DNA of 64,000 bases from Tannerellaceae bacterium (lineage in GTDB: Bacteria > Bacteroidota > Bacteroidia > Bacteroidales > Tannerellaceae), in contig JAJQFE010000052.1 of NCBI GenBank assembly GCA_021201295.1, forward strand, positions 22,028 to 86,027, written 5' to 3'. A program made the translations under genes and the position numbers. The notes under the pieces are model-generated. The model was given only the letters and a program-made list of their open reading frames with translations. It searched no databases and was not told the DNA's origin. Position 1 is the first letter of the stretch; every line of letters starts with the position of its first letter. Positions 38,902-50,095 of the stretch are shown here, in pieces.

Positions 38902-39615
38902 ATGAGTTTTCAGTGGAATACGCGCACAGAACTATTGTTAGGCAAAGAGCGGTTGAATTATTTGAAGTCCTGCCATGTCTTAGTGGTGGGAGTCGGTGGC
39001 GTCGGAGCCTATGCTGCGGAACAGATCTGCCGGGCAGGGGTCGGAAAAATGACCCTTGTAGATGCTGATACGGTGAATGAAAGTAACATAAACCGGCAGT
39101 TGCCGGCCCTTCATTCTTCGTTGGGAAAATTAAAAGCGGAAGTCATGGCAGAGCGGCTGAAAGATATTAATCCGGAGATAGAGTTGACGGTGATCGCTGA
39201 ATTCCTGAAAGATGAACGGATACTGGAAGTATTAAGTGCGGAAAAGTATGATTACGTAGTAGATGCTATTGATTCACTCAGCCCCAAAGTCTTTCTTTTG
39301 TATCATGCGGTGCATCTGGGTTTACCTGTCGTCTCTTCTATGGGAGCCGGAGGGAAAATAGATCCGACCCGGGTCAAACTGGCAGATATTGCTAAAACAT
39401 CTGAGTGTGCTCTGGCTAAAGTGGTACGTAAACGGTTGAGAAGTAAAGGAATTAAAAAAGGAATACCGGTTGTTTTTTCAACAGAACCGGCCAATCCGGA
39501 TGCCATTATTGAAGTAGAGAATGAACGGAATAAGCGGACAACCGTAGGGGCTATGTCTTATATGCCTGCTACGTTTGGCTGTTTTTTAGCTTCATATGTC
39601 ATCCGTCATATTTAA
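38902..39615 (+). CDS. tcdA: tRNA threonylcarbamoyladenosine dehydratase
   Basis: TcdA cyclises t6A37 of tRNA to ct6A using ATP (E1-like fold). 237 aa from ATG 38902. The nucleotide loop [19 protein letters not shown] is near residue 32, with [17 protein letters not shown] and [12 protein letters not shown] downstream. The later segment [14 protein letters not shown] matches TcdA rather than ThiF or MoeB. The frame is intact. The ABC ATPase follows after 12 bases. Confidence 0.88.
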   Translation: MSFQWNTRTELLLGKERLNYLKSCHVLVVGVGGVGAYAAEQICRAGVGKMTLVDADTVNESNINRQLPALHSSLGKLKAEVMAERLKDINPEIELTVIAEFLKDERILEVLSAEKYDYVVDAIDSLSPKVFLLYHAVHLGLPVVSSMGAGGKIDPTRVKLADIAKTSECALAKVVRKRLRSKGIKKGIPVVFSTEPANPDAIIEVENERNKRTTVGAMSYMPATFGCFLASYVIRHI

Positions 39616-39626
39616 AATCGGACAAC

Positions 39627-40283
39627 ATGATGATACAGACAAAAGGGATCACGAAAAGTTTTGGAACATTACAAGTGCTGAAAGGAATTGATCTGTCCAT
39701 CCGGAACGGTGAAATCGTAGCCATTGTAGGCCCCAGTGGCGCAGGAAAAACCACTTTGTTGCAGATCCTGGGTACACTGGATACTCCGGATAGTGGTCAG
39801 CTTTGGATTAATCAGACGGATACCAGCCAGTTGAAAGAAAAAGAACTGGCTGCTTTCCGGAATAAAAATATCGGGTTTGTGTTTCAGTTTCATCAGCTTT
39901 TACCGGAGTTTACCGCACTGGAGAATGTAATGATCCCGGCGTTGATCGCTAAAGAAAAACCGCAGGTGGCGGAACAAAAAGCCAAAGACTTACTGGATTT
40001 TATGGGGTTAGCGGACCGGGTGAGTCATAAGCCGGCTGAACTTTCTGGAGGAGAAAAACAGCGGGTGGCAGTGGCCCGGGCGCTCATCAATGGTCCGGCA
40101 GTGATTCTCGCGGATGAACCTTCAGGTAGCCTGGACACTAAAAACAAGGAGGAATTGCATACCCTTTTCTTTGAACTGCGGGATCAGATAAAACAGACGT
40201 TTGTCATTGTAACCCATGACGAACAGTTAGCCGGAAATACAGACCGGGTTATTCACATGAAAGATGGCGTTGTGAGTATATAA
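39627..40283 (+). CDS. lolD: ABC transporter ATP-binding protein, LolD type
   Basis: A 218-aa ATPase: Walker A GPSGAGKT near residue 37, Q-loop QFHQLLPEF, signature [15 protein letters not shown], Walker [10 protein letters not shown] and H-loop VTHD. The sequence pattern fits LolD/MacB-type ATPases, which extract lipoproteins from the inner membrane. No matching LolC/E permease is adjacent, so its partner is encoded elsewhere. The frame is intact. Confidence 0.87.
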   Translation: MMIQTKGITKSFGTLQVLKGIDLSIRNGEIVAIVGPSGAGKTTLLQILGTLDTPDSGQLWINQTDTSQLKEKELAAFRNKNIGFVFQFHQLLPEFTALENVMIPALIAKEKPQVAEQKAKDLLDFMGLADRVSHKPAELSGGEKQRVAVARALINGPAVILADEPSGSLDTKNKEELHTLFFELRDQIKQTFVIVTHDEQLAGNTDRVIHMKDGVVSI

Positions 40284-40305
40284 AAACCTATTTGAATTTT
40301 TAATT

Positions 40306-41676
40306 ATGACTAATAAAAAAAGAGTAACATTCGGGAGCAGGTTGGGGGTAATCCTGGCGACGGTCGGTTGTGCGGTCGGTCTGGGAAATATCTGGCGTTT
40401 CCCTTATATGTTAGGTGTAAATGGAGGGGCAGCCTTTTTGTTGGTATATGCTATCTGTATTGTGGTGCTGGGACTTCCCGTAATGATTACCGAGTTTTTT
40501 ATCGGACGGCACTCCCGGAAAAATGCGGCCGGTGCATTTAAGGTGCTGGCTCCCGGAACCAAGTGGATTGTGATCGGATATAATGGAGTCTTAGCTGCTT
40601 TTTTGATCTTAGGATTCTATTTTGTGGTGGCCGGCTGGACGTTGGAATACATTTTGCAGGTAGTAACCGGATCGCTGACGGGTAAAACGGCGGTAGAGTT
40701 TGCTTCGGATTTTACCCGGTTTTCTTCCGGTATATTCCGGCCGATTTTCTGGACAGTTGTTTTTACCGCCCTGACCCATATTGTTATTGTCCCAGGGGTT
40801 AAAAAAGGGATTGAAAGGGCTTCCAAGATCCTGATGCCGGTCCTGTTCTTTATCCTGATCGTGTTATGTATACGTTCGGCGACGCTTCCCAACGCGGGAG
40901 CCGGGCTTTCTTTCTTATTTAATCCGGATTTCAGTAAAATAGATTCTTCAGTTATTTTAAGTGGGATGGGACAGGCCTTTTTCTCCCTGAGTGTAGGAAT
41001 GGGTTGCCTGATCACCTATTCTTCGTATTTTGGAAAAGAAACTCATTTGCAAAAAACGGCTGTGCAGGTAACTATCCTGGATTCTTTAGTGGCTATCCTG
41101 GCGGGAATCATGATTTTTCCGGCCGTATTTAGTTTTGGTATAGAACCGACAGTCGGACCGGAACTGGTGTTTATTACGCTACCGAATGTGTTTAGCCAGA
41201 TGCCGTTGGGTACGTTGTGGTCACTGATTTTTTATGTATTACTGGCCTTAGCTGCTTTAACGTCCACTATTTCCCTGCATGAAGTGGCCACTGCCTATGT
41301 GCACGAAGAATATCAAATGACCCGTTCCAGGGCTGCCTTAGTAGTTTCTGCCGGAGTCCTTGTTTTTGCTACCCTCAGTTCCCTCTCTTTAGGTGTGCTG
41401 AAAGACTATACGATTTTCGGTTTGACTTTCTTTGATTTTCTGGATTATGTCACTACCAAGATCATGTTGCCTTTCGGAGGCATGCTGATCTGCATTTTTG
41501 TGGGTACCCAGATTGACCGGAAAATACTGAAAGCCGAACTGACCAACCAGGGTACTGTTCCTTTTTACTTTTTCAATACCTATGCTTTCTTTATTAAATA
41601 TATTGCTCCGGTGGCTATCAGCATTGTCTTTTTAAATGAATTGGGCCTGATAGAATGGATCAGACGCATGTTTTAA
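40306..41676 (+). CDS. Sodium-dependent transporter (NSS/SNF family)
   Basis: A 456-aa LeuT-fold Na+ symporter with about 11-12 membrane segments. Conserved motifs: the N-terminal Na+/substrate region TVGCAVGLGNIWRFPYMLGVNG, GLPVMITEFFIGR, and the TM6-like GQAFFSLSVGMG. Bacterial relatives move amino acids; the specific substrate is unknown. The frame is intact. It lies 22 bases after the ABC ATPase and may be co-transcribed. Confidence 0.92.
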   Translation: MTNKKRVTFGSRLGVILATVGCAVGLGNIWRFPYMLGVNGGAAFLLVYAICIVVLGLPVMITEFFIGRHSRKNAAGAFKVLAPGTKWIVIGYNGVLAAFLILGFYFVVAGWTLEYILQVVTGSLTGKTAVEFASDFTRFSSGIFRPIFWTVVFTALTHIVIVPGVKKGIERASKILMPVLFFILIVLCIRSATLPNAGAGLSFLFNPDFSKIDSSVILSGMGQAFFSLSVGMGCLITYSSYFGKETHLQKTAVQVTILDSLVAILAGIMIFPAVFSFGIEPTVGPELVFITLPNVFSQMPLGTLWSLIFYVLLALAALTSTISLHEVATAYVHEEYQMTRSRAALVVSAGVLVFATLSSLSLGVLKDYTIFGLTFFDFLDYVTTKIMLPFGGMLICIFVGTQIDRKILKAELTNQGTVPFYFFNTYAFFIKYIAPVAISIVFLNELGLIEWIRRMF

Positions 41677-41696
41677 AACAGCATGAAGAATGAATT

Positions 41697-41732
41697 ATAT
41701 GATTTTCTTTCCCGGGAAAAAGAAAATCATAT
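41697..41732 (+). terminator. Hairpin after the NSS transporter
   Basis: The stem ATATGATTTTCTTT with its complement, loop about CCCGGGA. It follows the transporter stop by 20 bases. Confidence 0.6.
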
Positions 41733-41800
41733 ACTTTTATCAGTAATATAATGTCCTTTTAAAAGGACGCTGTTTTTAATAACCTTAACCCTTAACTTGT

Positions 41801-42511
41801 ATGAATTGGCGGGATTTGTTGTATTTCTCTTCCGGCGAGCGGCGCGCTTTGACTTTCTTATTGTCATTCATCCTGGTCGCTTTTATTTTGCTTGTTCTGA
41901 CGGATCATTTTACGATAGAACCGGAGGAAATTTCTGACGGGATAGCTTCCGGACCTTTACCGGAGAGTAAGGAAGACCGGATTCCTTCCTCCCTGACCGG
42001 AGAAGAAAACCATGTGGCAGTAAAGTGAACGGTTACTCCGGTACCCAAGAAGAAAAACTTTGCTAAATATCCACCCGCTTCTTATCCCCGGGCAAATAAA
42101 CTAAAACCCGGTGAAAAGGTTGAATTGAATACGGCGGATACTACGCTTTTGAAGAAAGTCCCTGGAATCGGAAGTGCTTTTGCCCGCCGTATTGTCGGAT
42201 ATCGTACCCTGTTGGGTGGTTTTTATACAGTGGACCAGTTACGGGAAGTGTATGGAATGGATGAGGAACGGTTCCGGCAGATTTATCCTTTTTTCAGGAT
42301 AGATACGGGACATATCCGTCCTTTCCAGATCAATGGGTTATCTCCGGATACGCTGATCAAACATCCTTATTTCAGTTATCAGCAACAGCGGGTGATCCAT
42401 AGGAAATTAAGGCTGCAGGGATCTCTTTCCGGCTGGGAGGAGTTGGTTTTACTGGAAGAGTTTTCTTCACAGGATCTTGAGAGATTAACCTACTATGTGT
42501 CGTTTGAATAG
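41801..42511 (+). pseudogene. Membrane-anchored helix-hairpin-helix (ComEA-like) protein with internal TGA
   Basis: A 236-aa protein if read through. Residues about 20-36 form a transmembrane anchor (LSFILVAFILLVL). After a linker the ComEA-like helix-hairpin-helix repeats are visible: VELNTADTTLLKKVPGIGSAFARRIVGYR and later LIKHPYFSYQQQRVIHRKLR. The TGA at 42026-42028 falls in the linker after HVAVK. CGA (Arg) to TGA is the simplest origin. As written, the DNA-binding part could only be made from an internal start. Confidence 0.8.
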
Positions 42512-42595
42512 TCCTCTGTCTGTTGGTGGTTCGTAGAAAAAATCCTGTTCCCGGATGGATACAGGGGTTGCAGGAAATATACCCGTACATATAAA

Positions 42596-42641
42596 CCAGC
42601 CTTTTACTACTGCTATTTTATAGCCGGTAGTAAAAGGCTGG
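42596..42641. terminator. Bidirectional hairpin between HHH gene and susD
   Basis: A perfect 14-bp stem (CCAGCCTTTTACTA with its complement at 42628-42641), placed between two converging genes. Confidence 0.65.
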
Positions 42642-42695
42642 ATGATTATTCTGCCAGGTTATCCTTTTTCCTTACATGGATAACATCCTCTCTCG

Positions 42696-44324
42696 TTAAT
42701 ATCCGTCATTCTGGGTGATTGCCTGGTCTTTACTCAGATCCAGTACACTTTGGGGAATGGGGAAATATTCATGCGCACCTTTGATAAAACGGGCATTCTG
42801 TAGGTGAGAGCGGAAGGTTTTTCCTTCTCAAAGTAGGTATTGATCACCTGGTCTGCAATTCCCCAGCGTACCAGGTCAAAGAAACGTTGTCCTTCCAGAG
42901 CAAATTCAAGTCTTCTTTCCAACCGTAAGGCTGCCATGGCTTCCTCTTTGGAAGAGAAACCGGCATAGGTATCGATGGCGTAATTGGCTGCATCGGCTGT
43001 ATCGTCCATCGTCCGGACTACCTGGCTGCCTTTTACCCTTTCCCGGACCTGGTTAATATAGTTCAGCACCGTATTCAGCTCTCCGGTTTCTATAGCTGCT
43101 TCTGCTCTCCATAGCAATACATCCGGATAGCAGATCAGATAGAAATTCAGTGCATTTACATACGGCCATATCTGCAGATAATAGGGAGAGTTCATTGATA
43201 CTATCCGCTTTTTAGGGCTATAGGATCCATACACGGTTGCTTCACGGGGTGTCCAGTCATACAACTGCATATCCAGGAAAGTAAGCCCCGGGCGGGCTAC
43301 CGTATGATCCAGACGGGGGTCTACATAATCCGTATCGGAAATATCTTTTCCATCTGCTAACGGAAGTCCCTGGCTATTGGTTTGTAAGCATTCACCAGAT
43401 CCTGGGAGGGACGGAGAAAACCATAGGAGGGGTAAGGACCTCCTGGAGGTAGGAGACGGTCACTGGGATTACCATTGTAATTGTTGGGTGATCCATCATT
43501 GATAGAAGCCTGTACGGAGAAAATAATTTCTTCGCAATTGTCATTTTTCGGAAGGAATACATCCCGGAAATGGGGGAGCATCCTGTATTTACCGGAATTG
43601 ATCACTTCATCGCAAACGGCTGCACATTCCTGCCATCGTTGTTGGTAGAGATAGACTTTGGCCATGTAAGCCCGGGCAGTCATTTTACAGGGACGGGCCA
43701 CATCTGCCTGTGAATCCGGTAATACATCATAGGCGGCTTTGAAATCGGCTAATATCTTCTCCCAAAGCTGGTCTGAAGTATATTCATTATTAGAGATATA
43801 AGCATATTCCGATGCATCCTCCACGGTTTCATCTATATAAGGGATCCGGTTGTAAATAATTTCAGGGTGAAATAATAGTGCCCACGTAGAAATTTTATTT
43901 CAGCGATCCGTTCGGCTTTCTTCCCGTAATCACTGTTTTCCAGTACCCGGATGGCCTGGTTAGTTCTTTTCACTCCTTCGTAGAGTGCTAACCATTTCTG
44001 GTTGAAGTCTAAAATCGTGGAGTTGACATTAAATATTTCTATCAAGTGGATCTGGTTCTGGTCTCCGGTTCCTCCTCCTCCTTTATAGGCGTCATCGGAA
44101 ACTACATCCCCGAACTGCCAGTTGGAACAACCGGAATTCAGTCCGCTGCTGGCATCATCAAACTGGCCATCTAACACTGCATAGGCGGAAATGATGATTC
44201 CTTCAATATTATCCAGATGTTCTGCCTGTTCCGGAGTCAGCTCACCAATAGGGGTTTCACTTAGGAAATCACTACATGCAGTCAGGCAGAAAGCTGTGAG
44301 TAAAATATAGATTGTATTTTTCAT
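42696..44324 (-). pseudogene. SusD/RagB-family outer-membrane lipoprotein, three frameshifts
   Basis: The glycan-binding partner of SusC. It begins MKNTIYILLTAFCLTACSDF with a lipobox. SusD-like TPR features are visible, such as KFLRGHYYFTLKLF, LVNAY and LVRWGIADQVINTYF, and the usual family end IPQSVLDLSKDQAITQNDGY. Three single-base losses break it: near 43854-43856, near 43381-43383 and near 42803-42804. Adding one base at each gives 543 aa. susC, 21 bases upstream, is intact. Confidence 0.88.
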
Positions 44325-44345
44325 AACTATTTCTTTTAATTGAAT

Positions 44346-47300
44346 TTAAAAACTGGCATTCAGTCCCAATGTGAACGTACGTGATAGCGGATAAATACCC
44401 CGGTCTACACCCATATCCAGGTTCCGGTAGTCTGTGGAATAACTTTGCAGTCCCACTTCCGGATCAATCCCCTGGTAACCTGTGATAGTAAACAGATTCG
44501 TCGCCTGTACATACAGGTATAGATTACTGAATCTGATCTTGGATAAAACTGCCTGTGGGAAAGTATATCCGATCTTGATATTCTTCAGACGTACAAAAGA
44601 GGCATCATGTACATAGTACGAAGAGGGCCATATATTATTATTAGGATCATCCATGGTCAGGCGGGGAATAGTTGTGTTCGTATGATCCGGTCGCCAGGCA
44701 TTTTTGATCCGTTCACTCTTATTATACTGGGACTGGTTGAAAAACTCTCCTATGTAGCTGGTCATATCATAGACTTCATTCCCAAACATCCCCTGGAAGA
44801 AGAGACTGATATCAAAGTTCTTATATGTAACCCCTAAGGTGAGTCCGGTGGTAATATCAGGCATGGGGTCCCCTACAAAATCCCGGTCATTCCCATCAAT
44901 CACACCATCTCCGTTTACATCGACAAATTTAATATCTCCGGGTTGTGCATCCGGTTGCAGAAGTTCACCTTTGGAATTGGTATAATTCCGGATCTCTTCT
45001 TCACTCTGGAATAATCCGGCTTCTCTGTAGACATAGAATGAACCGATCGGGTGACCCACGGCTGAACGGGACACCTCCTGGTCAAAGTTCAGTGAGTGGA
45101 TGACACTGGAAGGTAATCCGATATAAGAAACATCTTCATTCAGTTCAGCCATTTTATTTTTGATCCGGGACAGGTTCAGGGCTACACTAAATCCAAAATC
45201 CTTGTTGAGAGATTTCTTGTAGTTTATTTCCATCTCAATCCCTTTATTGTTCATTTTTCCTACGTTGCCCCATACTTTCTCATTGGTACCACCGATGGTG
45301 CCGATGATGGAGCGTTCCCATAACAGGTCTTTGGTGTTTTTATTAAACCAGTCAATTACAATTCCTAGGTCATTGTTGAGTAACCCTATATCCACACCGA
45401 TATTGGTTTGTGTGGTCGTTTCCCATTTCAGGTTCGGATTGCCGTTCCGGGTCTGGGTATAACCTGTGGTTACGGAATTCTGGCTTCCATCAATCGGGTA
45501 ATTGGAATGGTCCAGGTCACTGGCATAGGAATCAATAGTCGAGTAGGGTGGAATATCGGAATTCCCGTTTTGTCCCCATCCGGCACGTATTTTAAGATTG
45601 CTCATCCAGTCAAATGTATAAAAGGGTTCACTGCTGATACGCCATCCGGCTGATACTGCCGGAAAGTTTCCCCATTTATTATCTCCCAGTTTGGAAGAGC
45701 CGTCCCGGCGTAAGGTAACACCTACCAGATAGCGGTTATCAAAATTATAGTCTACTTTTCTGAAATAAGACATTAAAGAGGATTGGGAAGCTCCCCCTGA
45801 ATTCTTCTGGGAACTGCTGTCCCCGGCATCCAGATAATGAAAGTTGTCGTCATCTGAAGCAAATCCTTCCCTGGATGCGGCGAACCATTCCGAGATACTC
45901 CGGTTGGCTTCAATACCAGCCAGTAAACCGATGGTATGCATGTCCAGACTTTTGACGTAATGAATAGTGTTAGTAAATACCCAGTTAAATACCCAGGTGT
46001 TAGATGTATTCAAGTTACTGGTAGGCTGCTGAGTCTGTGTTTCTATGAATTTGGGACTGAATCTGCGATAGTATTGGTTCTGGTAATCCATCCCGAATGT
46101 AGTCTTAAAAGTCAATCCGTCCAGGATGTCTACTTCTCCATATACATTTCCAAAGGCACGGCTGGATTTTCTGGAGTTGTCTTTATTTCTGTAGAGCTGG
46201 CCTAAAGGATTTTGTATATCTGCAATAGGATTTCCCGCAAAATTACCGTCCAGATCATATACAGGCGTAATGGAAACCGTTTTATAGGCATTATAGAGCA
46301 TACCTCCCAGGGCAGCATTATTGGATACTGTGGTTCCCCAGGAATGGGAAAGGGAGAGATTTTCGCCGATTTTTACCCGGTTGTTGAATAGTTTATATTC
46401 AGAATTAAACCTTTCGGTCACCCGTTCAAATCCGGTGTACTTCATTAAACCTTCCTGGTCAAAATAACCCACAGAGAACAGTTGGTTACTTACCTGGTCC
46501 GCTTTAGAGAAAGAAACGTTATAGGACTGTACCAGTGCATTCTGCATGATGGCATCTACCCAATCCACATCTGCAGAGGGAACCCGTTGGGCAACGTCTA
46601 AAAATGCCGGGATTACTGCTTTGTCCCCTGTCCCGTAAATATCACTGACAGGTGTTTTTTCATCATTTTTCTGTGCTTCCCATAGCAGGTCTCCATATTC
46701 CTGTGCATTCAGCATGCAAAGCTGTCTGGCTGAAGTCTGTACTCCTACATAGGCATCCAGCGTGACGTTGAACACTCCTTCTTTCCCTTTCTTCGTACTG
46801 ATAATGACAACTCCATTTGCAGCACGTGCGCCGTAAATGGATGCGGAAGAGGCATCTTTCAATACCTGCATACTTTCAATGTCATTCGGATTAAGAAAAT
46901 TGATACCTCCTTCTACTGGAACCCCGTCAATAATGTAAAGCGGATCATTGTTTCGGATAGTACTGAATCCGCGGACGCGAACGGCAACTCCTCCTCCGGG
47001 CATATTATCGGGAATGACGTTTACACCGGATAATTTCCCCTGCATCATCTGGTCCACACTGGAAACCGGCGTATCCTTCAAGTCTCCGATTTCCAGGATG
47101 GAAACTGCTCCGGTAAGATCTTTCTTTTTCTGAACCCCATATCCGATTACGACTACTTCGTCTAATTTCTGCGTATCTTCTGTCAACCGGATAGTAAGGA
47201 ATTCTTTTCCTGCCGGATCTATCTCCTGTGAATGGTATCCTATGTAACTAACTGTCAATACACTGTTGGGATGGCTAAGGGAAAGAGTAAAATTCCCGTC

Positions 47301-47516
47301 CCAGTCCGTAACGGTTCCGTTGATAGTTCTTTTTTCTATTATATTGGCACCAATAATAGTTTCTCCGTAAGTGTCTGTTATGGTACCTTTGATAATAGAG
47401 TTTTGCTGCGCCGGAAGCGTTTGCCATCCTGCCAGTATCAGCAGTAAAAGAAAAGATGCTGTTTTGTAGTAATAGTTCTTTTTGTTCCTGTCCGGAACAT
47501 TCCTGAGCTCTCTCAT
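44346..47516 (-). CDS. SusC/RagA-family TonB-dependent transporter
   Basis: An outer-membrane nutrient transporter, 1056 aa. After a signal segment comes a CarboxypepD_reg-like domain (GTITDTYGETIIGANI), the TonB-box region DEVVVIGYGVQKKKDLTGAV, and a plug with VRGFSTIRNNDPLYIIDGVP. The beta-barrel ends RTFTLGLNASF. The frame is intact. Normally it works with SusD at the surface; the partner here is broken. No glycoside hydrolase or PUL regulator is adjacent, so the substrate cannot be inferred. Confidence 0.94.
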   Translation of the reverse strand: MRELRNVPDRNKKNYYYKTASFLLLLILAGWQTLPAQQNSIIKGTITDTYGETIIGANIIEKRTINGTVTDWDGNFTLSLSHPNSVLTVSYIGYHSQEIDPAGKEFLTIRLTEDTQKLDEVVVIGYGVQKKKDLTGAVSILEIGDLKDTPVSSVDQMMQGKLSGVNVIPDNMPGGGVAVRVRGFSTIRNNDPLYIIDGVPVEGGINFLNPNDIESMQVLKDASSASIYGARAANGVVIISTKKGKEGVFNVTLDAYVGVQTSARQLCMLNAQEYGDLLWEAQKNDEKTPVSDIYGTGDKAVIPAFLDVAQRVPSADVDWVDAIMQNALVQSYNVSFSKADQVSNQLFSVGYFDQEGLMKYTGFERVTERFNSEYKLFNNRVKIGENLSLSHSWGTTVSNNAALGGMLYNAYKTVSITPVYDLDGNFAGNPIADIQNPLGQLYRNKDNSRKSSRAFGNVYGEVDILDGLTFKTTFGMDYQNQYYRRFSPKFIETQTQQPTSNLNTSNTWVFNWVFTNTIHYVKSLDMHTIGLLAGIEANRSISEWFAASREGFASDDDNFHYLDAGDSSSQKNSGGASQSSLMSYFRKVDYNFDNRYLVGVTLRRDGSSKLGDNKWGNFPAVSAGWRISSEPFYTFDWMSNLKIRAGWGQNGNSDIPPYSTIDSYASDLDHSNYPIDGSQNSVTTGYTQTRNGNPNLKWETTTQTNIGVDIGLLNNDLGIVIDWFNKNTKDLLWERSIIGTIGGTNEKVWGNVGKMNNKGIEMEINYKKSLNKDFGFSVALNLSRIKNKMAELNEDVSYIGLPSSVIHSLNFDQEVSRSAVGHPIGSFYVYREAGLFQSEEEIRNYTNSKGELLQPDAQPGDIKFVDVNGDGVIDGNDRDFVGDPMPDITTGLTLGVTYKNFDISLFFQGMFGNEVYDMTSYIGEFFNQSQYNKSERIKNAWRPDHTNTTIPRLTMDDPNNNIWPSSYYVHDASFVRLKNIKIGYTFPQAVLSKIRFSNLYLYVQATNLFTITGYQGIDPEVGLQSYSTDYRNLDMGVDRGIYPLSRTFTLGLNASF

Positions 47517-47637
47517 AAGTACGTGTGTTATTTGTTTATTACTCTGTTAATCCGTTTTTCAGACCACAAAAGAATATACCAGAGATTACAGGAATATGAA
47601 GGACAGGCTACAAATCGGTTATAGTCTGAAAGGTTAG

Positions 47638-49960
47638 TTATTTTCCTGTGCTCATAACACCCGAGTCATCATCGCTATTATTCACCCGTTTCTGGCCACC
47701 TTTGAAACTACGGCCAAAGGAGAAATTATAAGAGAACTAGAATAACAACATCCGGGAACTTTCTTCCAGGTGCATGGCTCTTTTGTAACTGGCATATTGG
47801 GACCAGTTCTCTGTTTCCTGTTTGAAATTGTTGACAAAGGGATTGAATGCACCTACTGTAAATGCTAAGTTGTTATGTGTATATCTTAACATCAGGTAGT
47901 GGATGTTTTCTCCTCCGCTCATTGTTTCTCCATAGAACCAGTTCCAGTTCGTTTCCAACCCGAAGGCGAGCATAAACTTTTTGTAATTGGCTGATAAATT
48001 TATGTTGGAAAACCAATTGGTGTAAGTGTGGGAATAGGTATTCCCGTGACTGATGTAATGATTCACACCCCCTGTCAGGGAAGCCTGAAACATCTCTTTT
48101 ATAGGACCTACCCGTACGGTTAACCTGCTGGCCAGACGCTGCCAGTCTTTCTGGTTGTCCAAGGTCTGGATGATTTTATCATTTTCCAGGAATTTTTCAT
48201 CCATAATCGCTTTCAGATGGTATTCATAGGTACCCCACAGATTCATATAAAATATCTTTTTTTGAAGTTCATACGTTAGTTCTGTCCGATACCGCAGATA
48301 GGGATTTAAATTCGGATTTCCTCGCTGGATCTGCAAAGAATCCACTACCTGTTCTACTGAACTCAAATTGGAGAGGGAGGGGTCTGAATTACTGATGTTT
48401 GCATTCAGGCGTATATGGGACCCATTTCGGATATTATATTGTAATACCAGGCGGGGATTAAATGTATAATATTGATATCCCTCTTCATTTTCCTGTCCGA
48501 ACCAGGAACGTGTCATACCCACTCCCAGCGTATAATCCAGTTTTTTTGATCTTTCCGGTAAATTCTCCGTAAATAAAAATCTCCGATTGATCCATTTTAG
48601 TTATATAATTATGTCCGTTCCTGTATTCATTATCAGAAAATGAGTGAGTGTAGCGGATTCCCCCACTTACCCGGTTTGATTCTAATTTTTTCTCATAGAT
48701 CCCTTCTCCGATAATGGAATATTTTTTCCCGATCACTAAATTATTTACATCCGTCAGGAGTATATTCTCCCTGCTTTCCTGATAAAAATGTTCAGAATTG
48801 GTATAATTATAAGTACCTACGGCATTCAATACGATGGTCTGGTCATGGGGTAAGCTTTGCTTGTAATACAGGTCGAGGGCAGGCCGATGCCATTTCTCTG
48901 CTGAATTATCAATCATATAGACCTGGTCATCCGGATTGGCTATGTTATATAAAGTCCCTTTATAATCAAAGTGGGGCTGGTTGTTATTATAATAACGAAC
49001 CGTCGCGTTAAACAACATTTTATCCGGTTCATTAAAACTATAGGTGGCATTCAGGTGTTGCCAGCTCATTTGTGCATGTCCATGGCCTCCCTCTTCTTTC
49101 CTTTGTAGGGTAGAGCCATCTTCAAACATAAACTTTTCTTCATTATTCCGGTATACCCGGTAGAAATCCCGGTGGCTGATTCCATAATTCATGGACAACT
49201 CTGATTTCTTATGATTGATCTTACCGTTGATGAAATTATTTCCCCAGGCTGTGACGGGGCTATCGTTCAGGTCAATTCCAAAACTACCCCCTGTTTCCGG
49301 ACGGCGGACAATATAATCCAGTACCACTCCGGCGTTCCCGTAACGTAAACCCGGATTGTCGTGATATTCGATGCGGATAATTTCAGCAGGTTGCAAAGCT
49401 AAGATATCCTGTAATTCCACTTTTGCCCCATTGATCCGGAGCTGGAGTTCTCCTCCTCCCGGAAGAGAGAGCTCATTGAATAGGGGATTAATCTGAAGTT
49501 TCGGTAACATTAGCTGCTGCAGTAGATTCACTCCGTTGGTAGAGAGTTCGATCTGTCGTTCAGAAGGAAAAACGATCTTTTTATCTGAACGGCTGGTCAG
49601 ATTGGAAGCGGTAACGGTTATTCCCTCTAATGACAGGGAACTGTCTTCCAGTAAAATATCATCTAAACTAATACTTTGGGATAATCCGTCTAAAGTTACA
49701 TAGTGGGTGGTATAGCCCATACTGGAAATAACCAGTATATAATTCCCCGGATGGATAGAGGATAGCCTGAACTTTCCTTTTTCATCGGTAGTTATCCCTG
49801 AAATAAACACCGAGTCTGCGGTTTGTAGCATTACATTGACAAATTCCAGCACTTCTTCATTTTTCGCCTCTTTGACTGTCCCTCTGATTTCTACAGTTTG
49901 GGCAATACCTGTCAGTACCACACTGCTTAGCAGTATGATCATCGTTATTATCCTTTTCAT
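47638..49960 (-). pseudogene. Outer-membrane beta-barrel protein (TonB-receptor-like, OMP_b-brl_3 type), TAG and frameshift
   Basis: Signal peptide MKRIITMIILLSSVVLTGIAQ, a CarboxypepD_reg-like domain (IRGTVKEAKNEEVLEFVNV), a plug-like part (LLQQLMLPKLQINPLF) and a beta-barrel. One extra A in the A7 run (48541-48547, coding strand) shifts the frame near KIKKLDYTLGVGMTRS. A TAG at 47737-47739 replaces a likely Gln just before the terminal strand FSYNFSFGRSFKGG. Repaired length is 773 aa, with the true stop at TAA 47638-47640. Confidence 0.82.
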
Positions 49961-50095
49961 ACGTTCTTCGTTTATTTTTATCTTGTCACATCTGGCAGGA
50001 GGGCTCTTTTCCTGCGTTTAATGATAAGACGACTAAGGTTCGTAAAAGGTTACAAAAAAGAAAGAAAAAAATCCGGTGGTACCCGGTTCTTCTTC

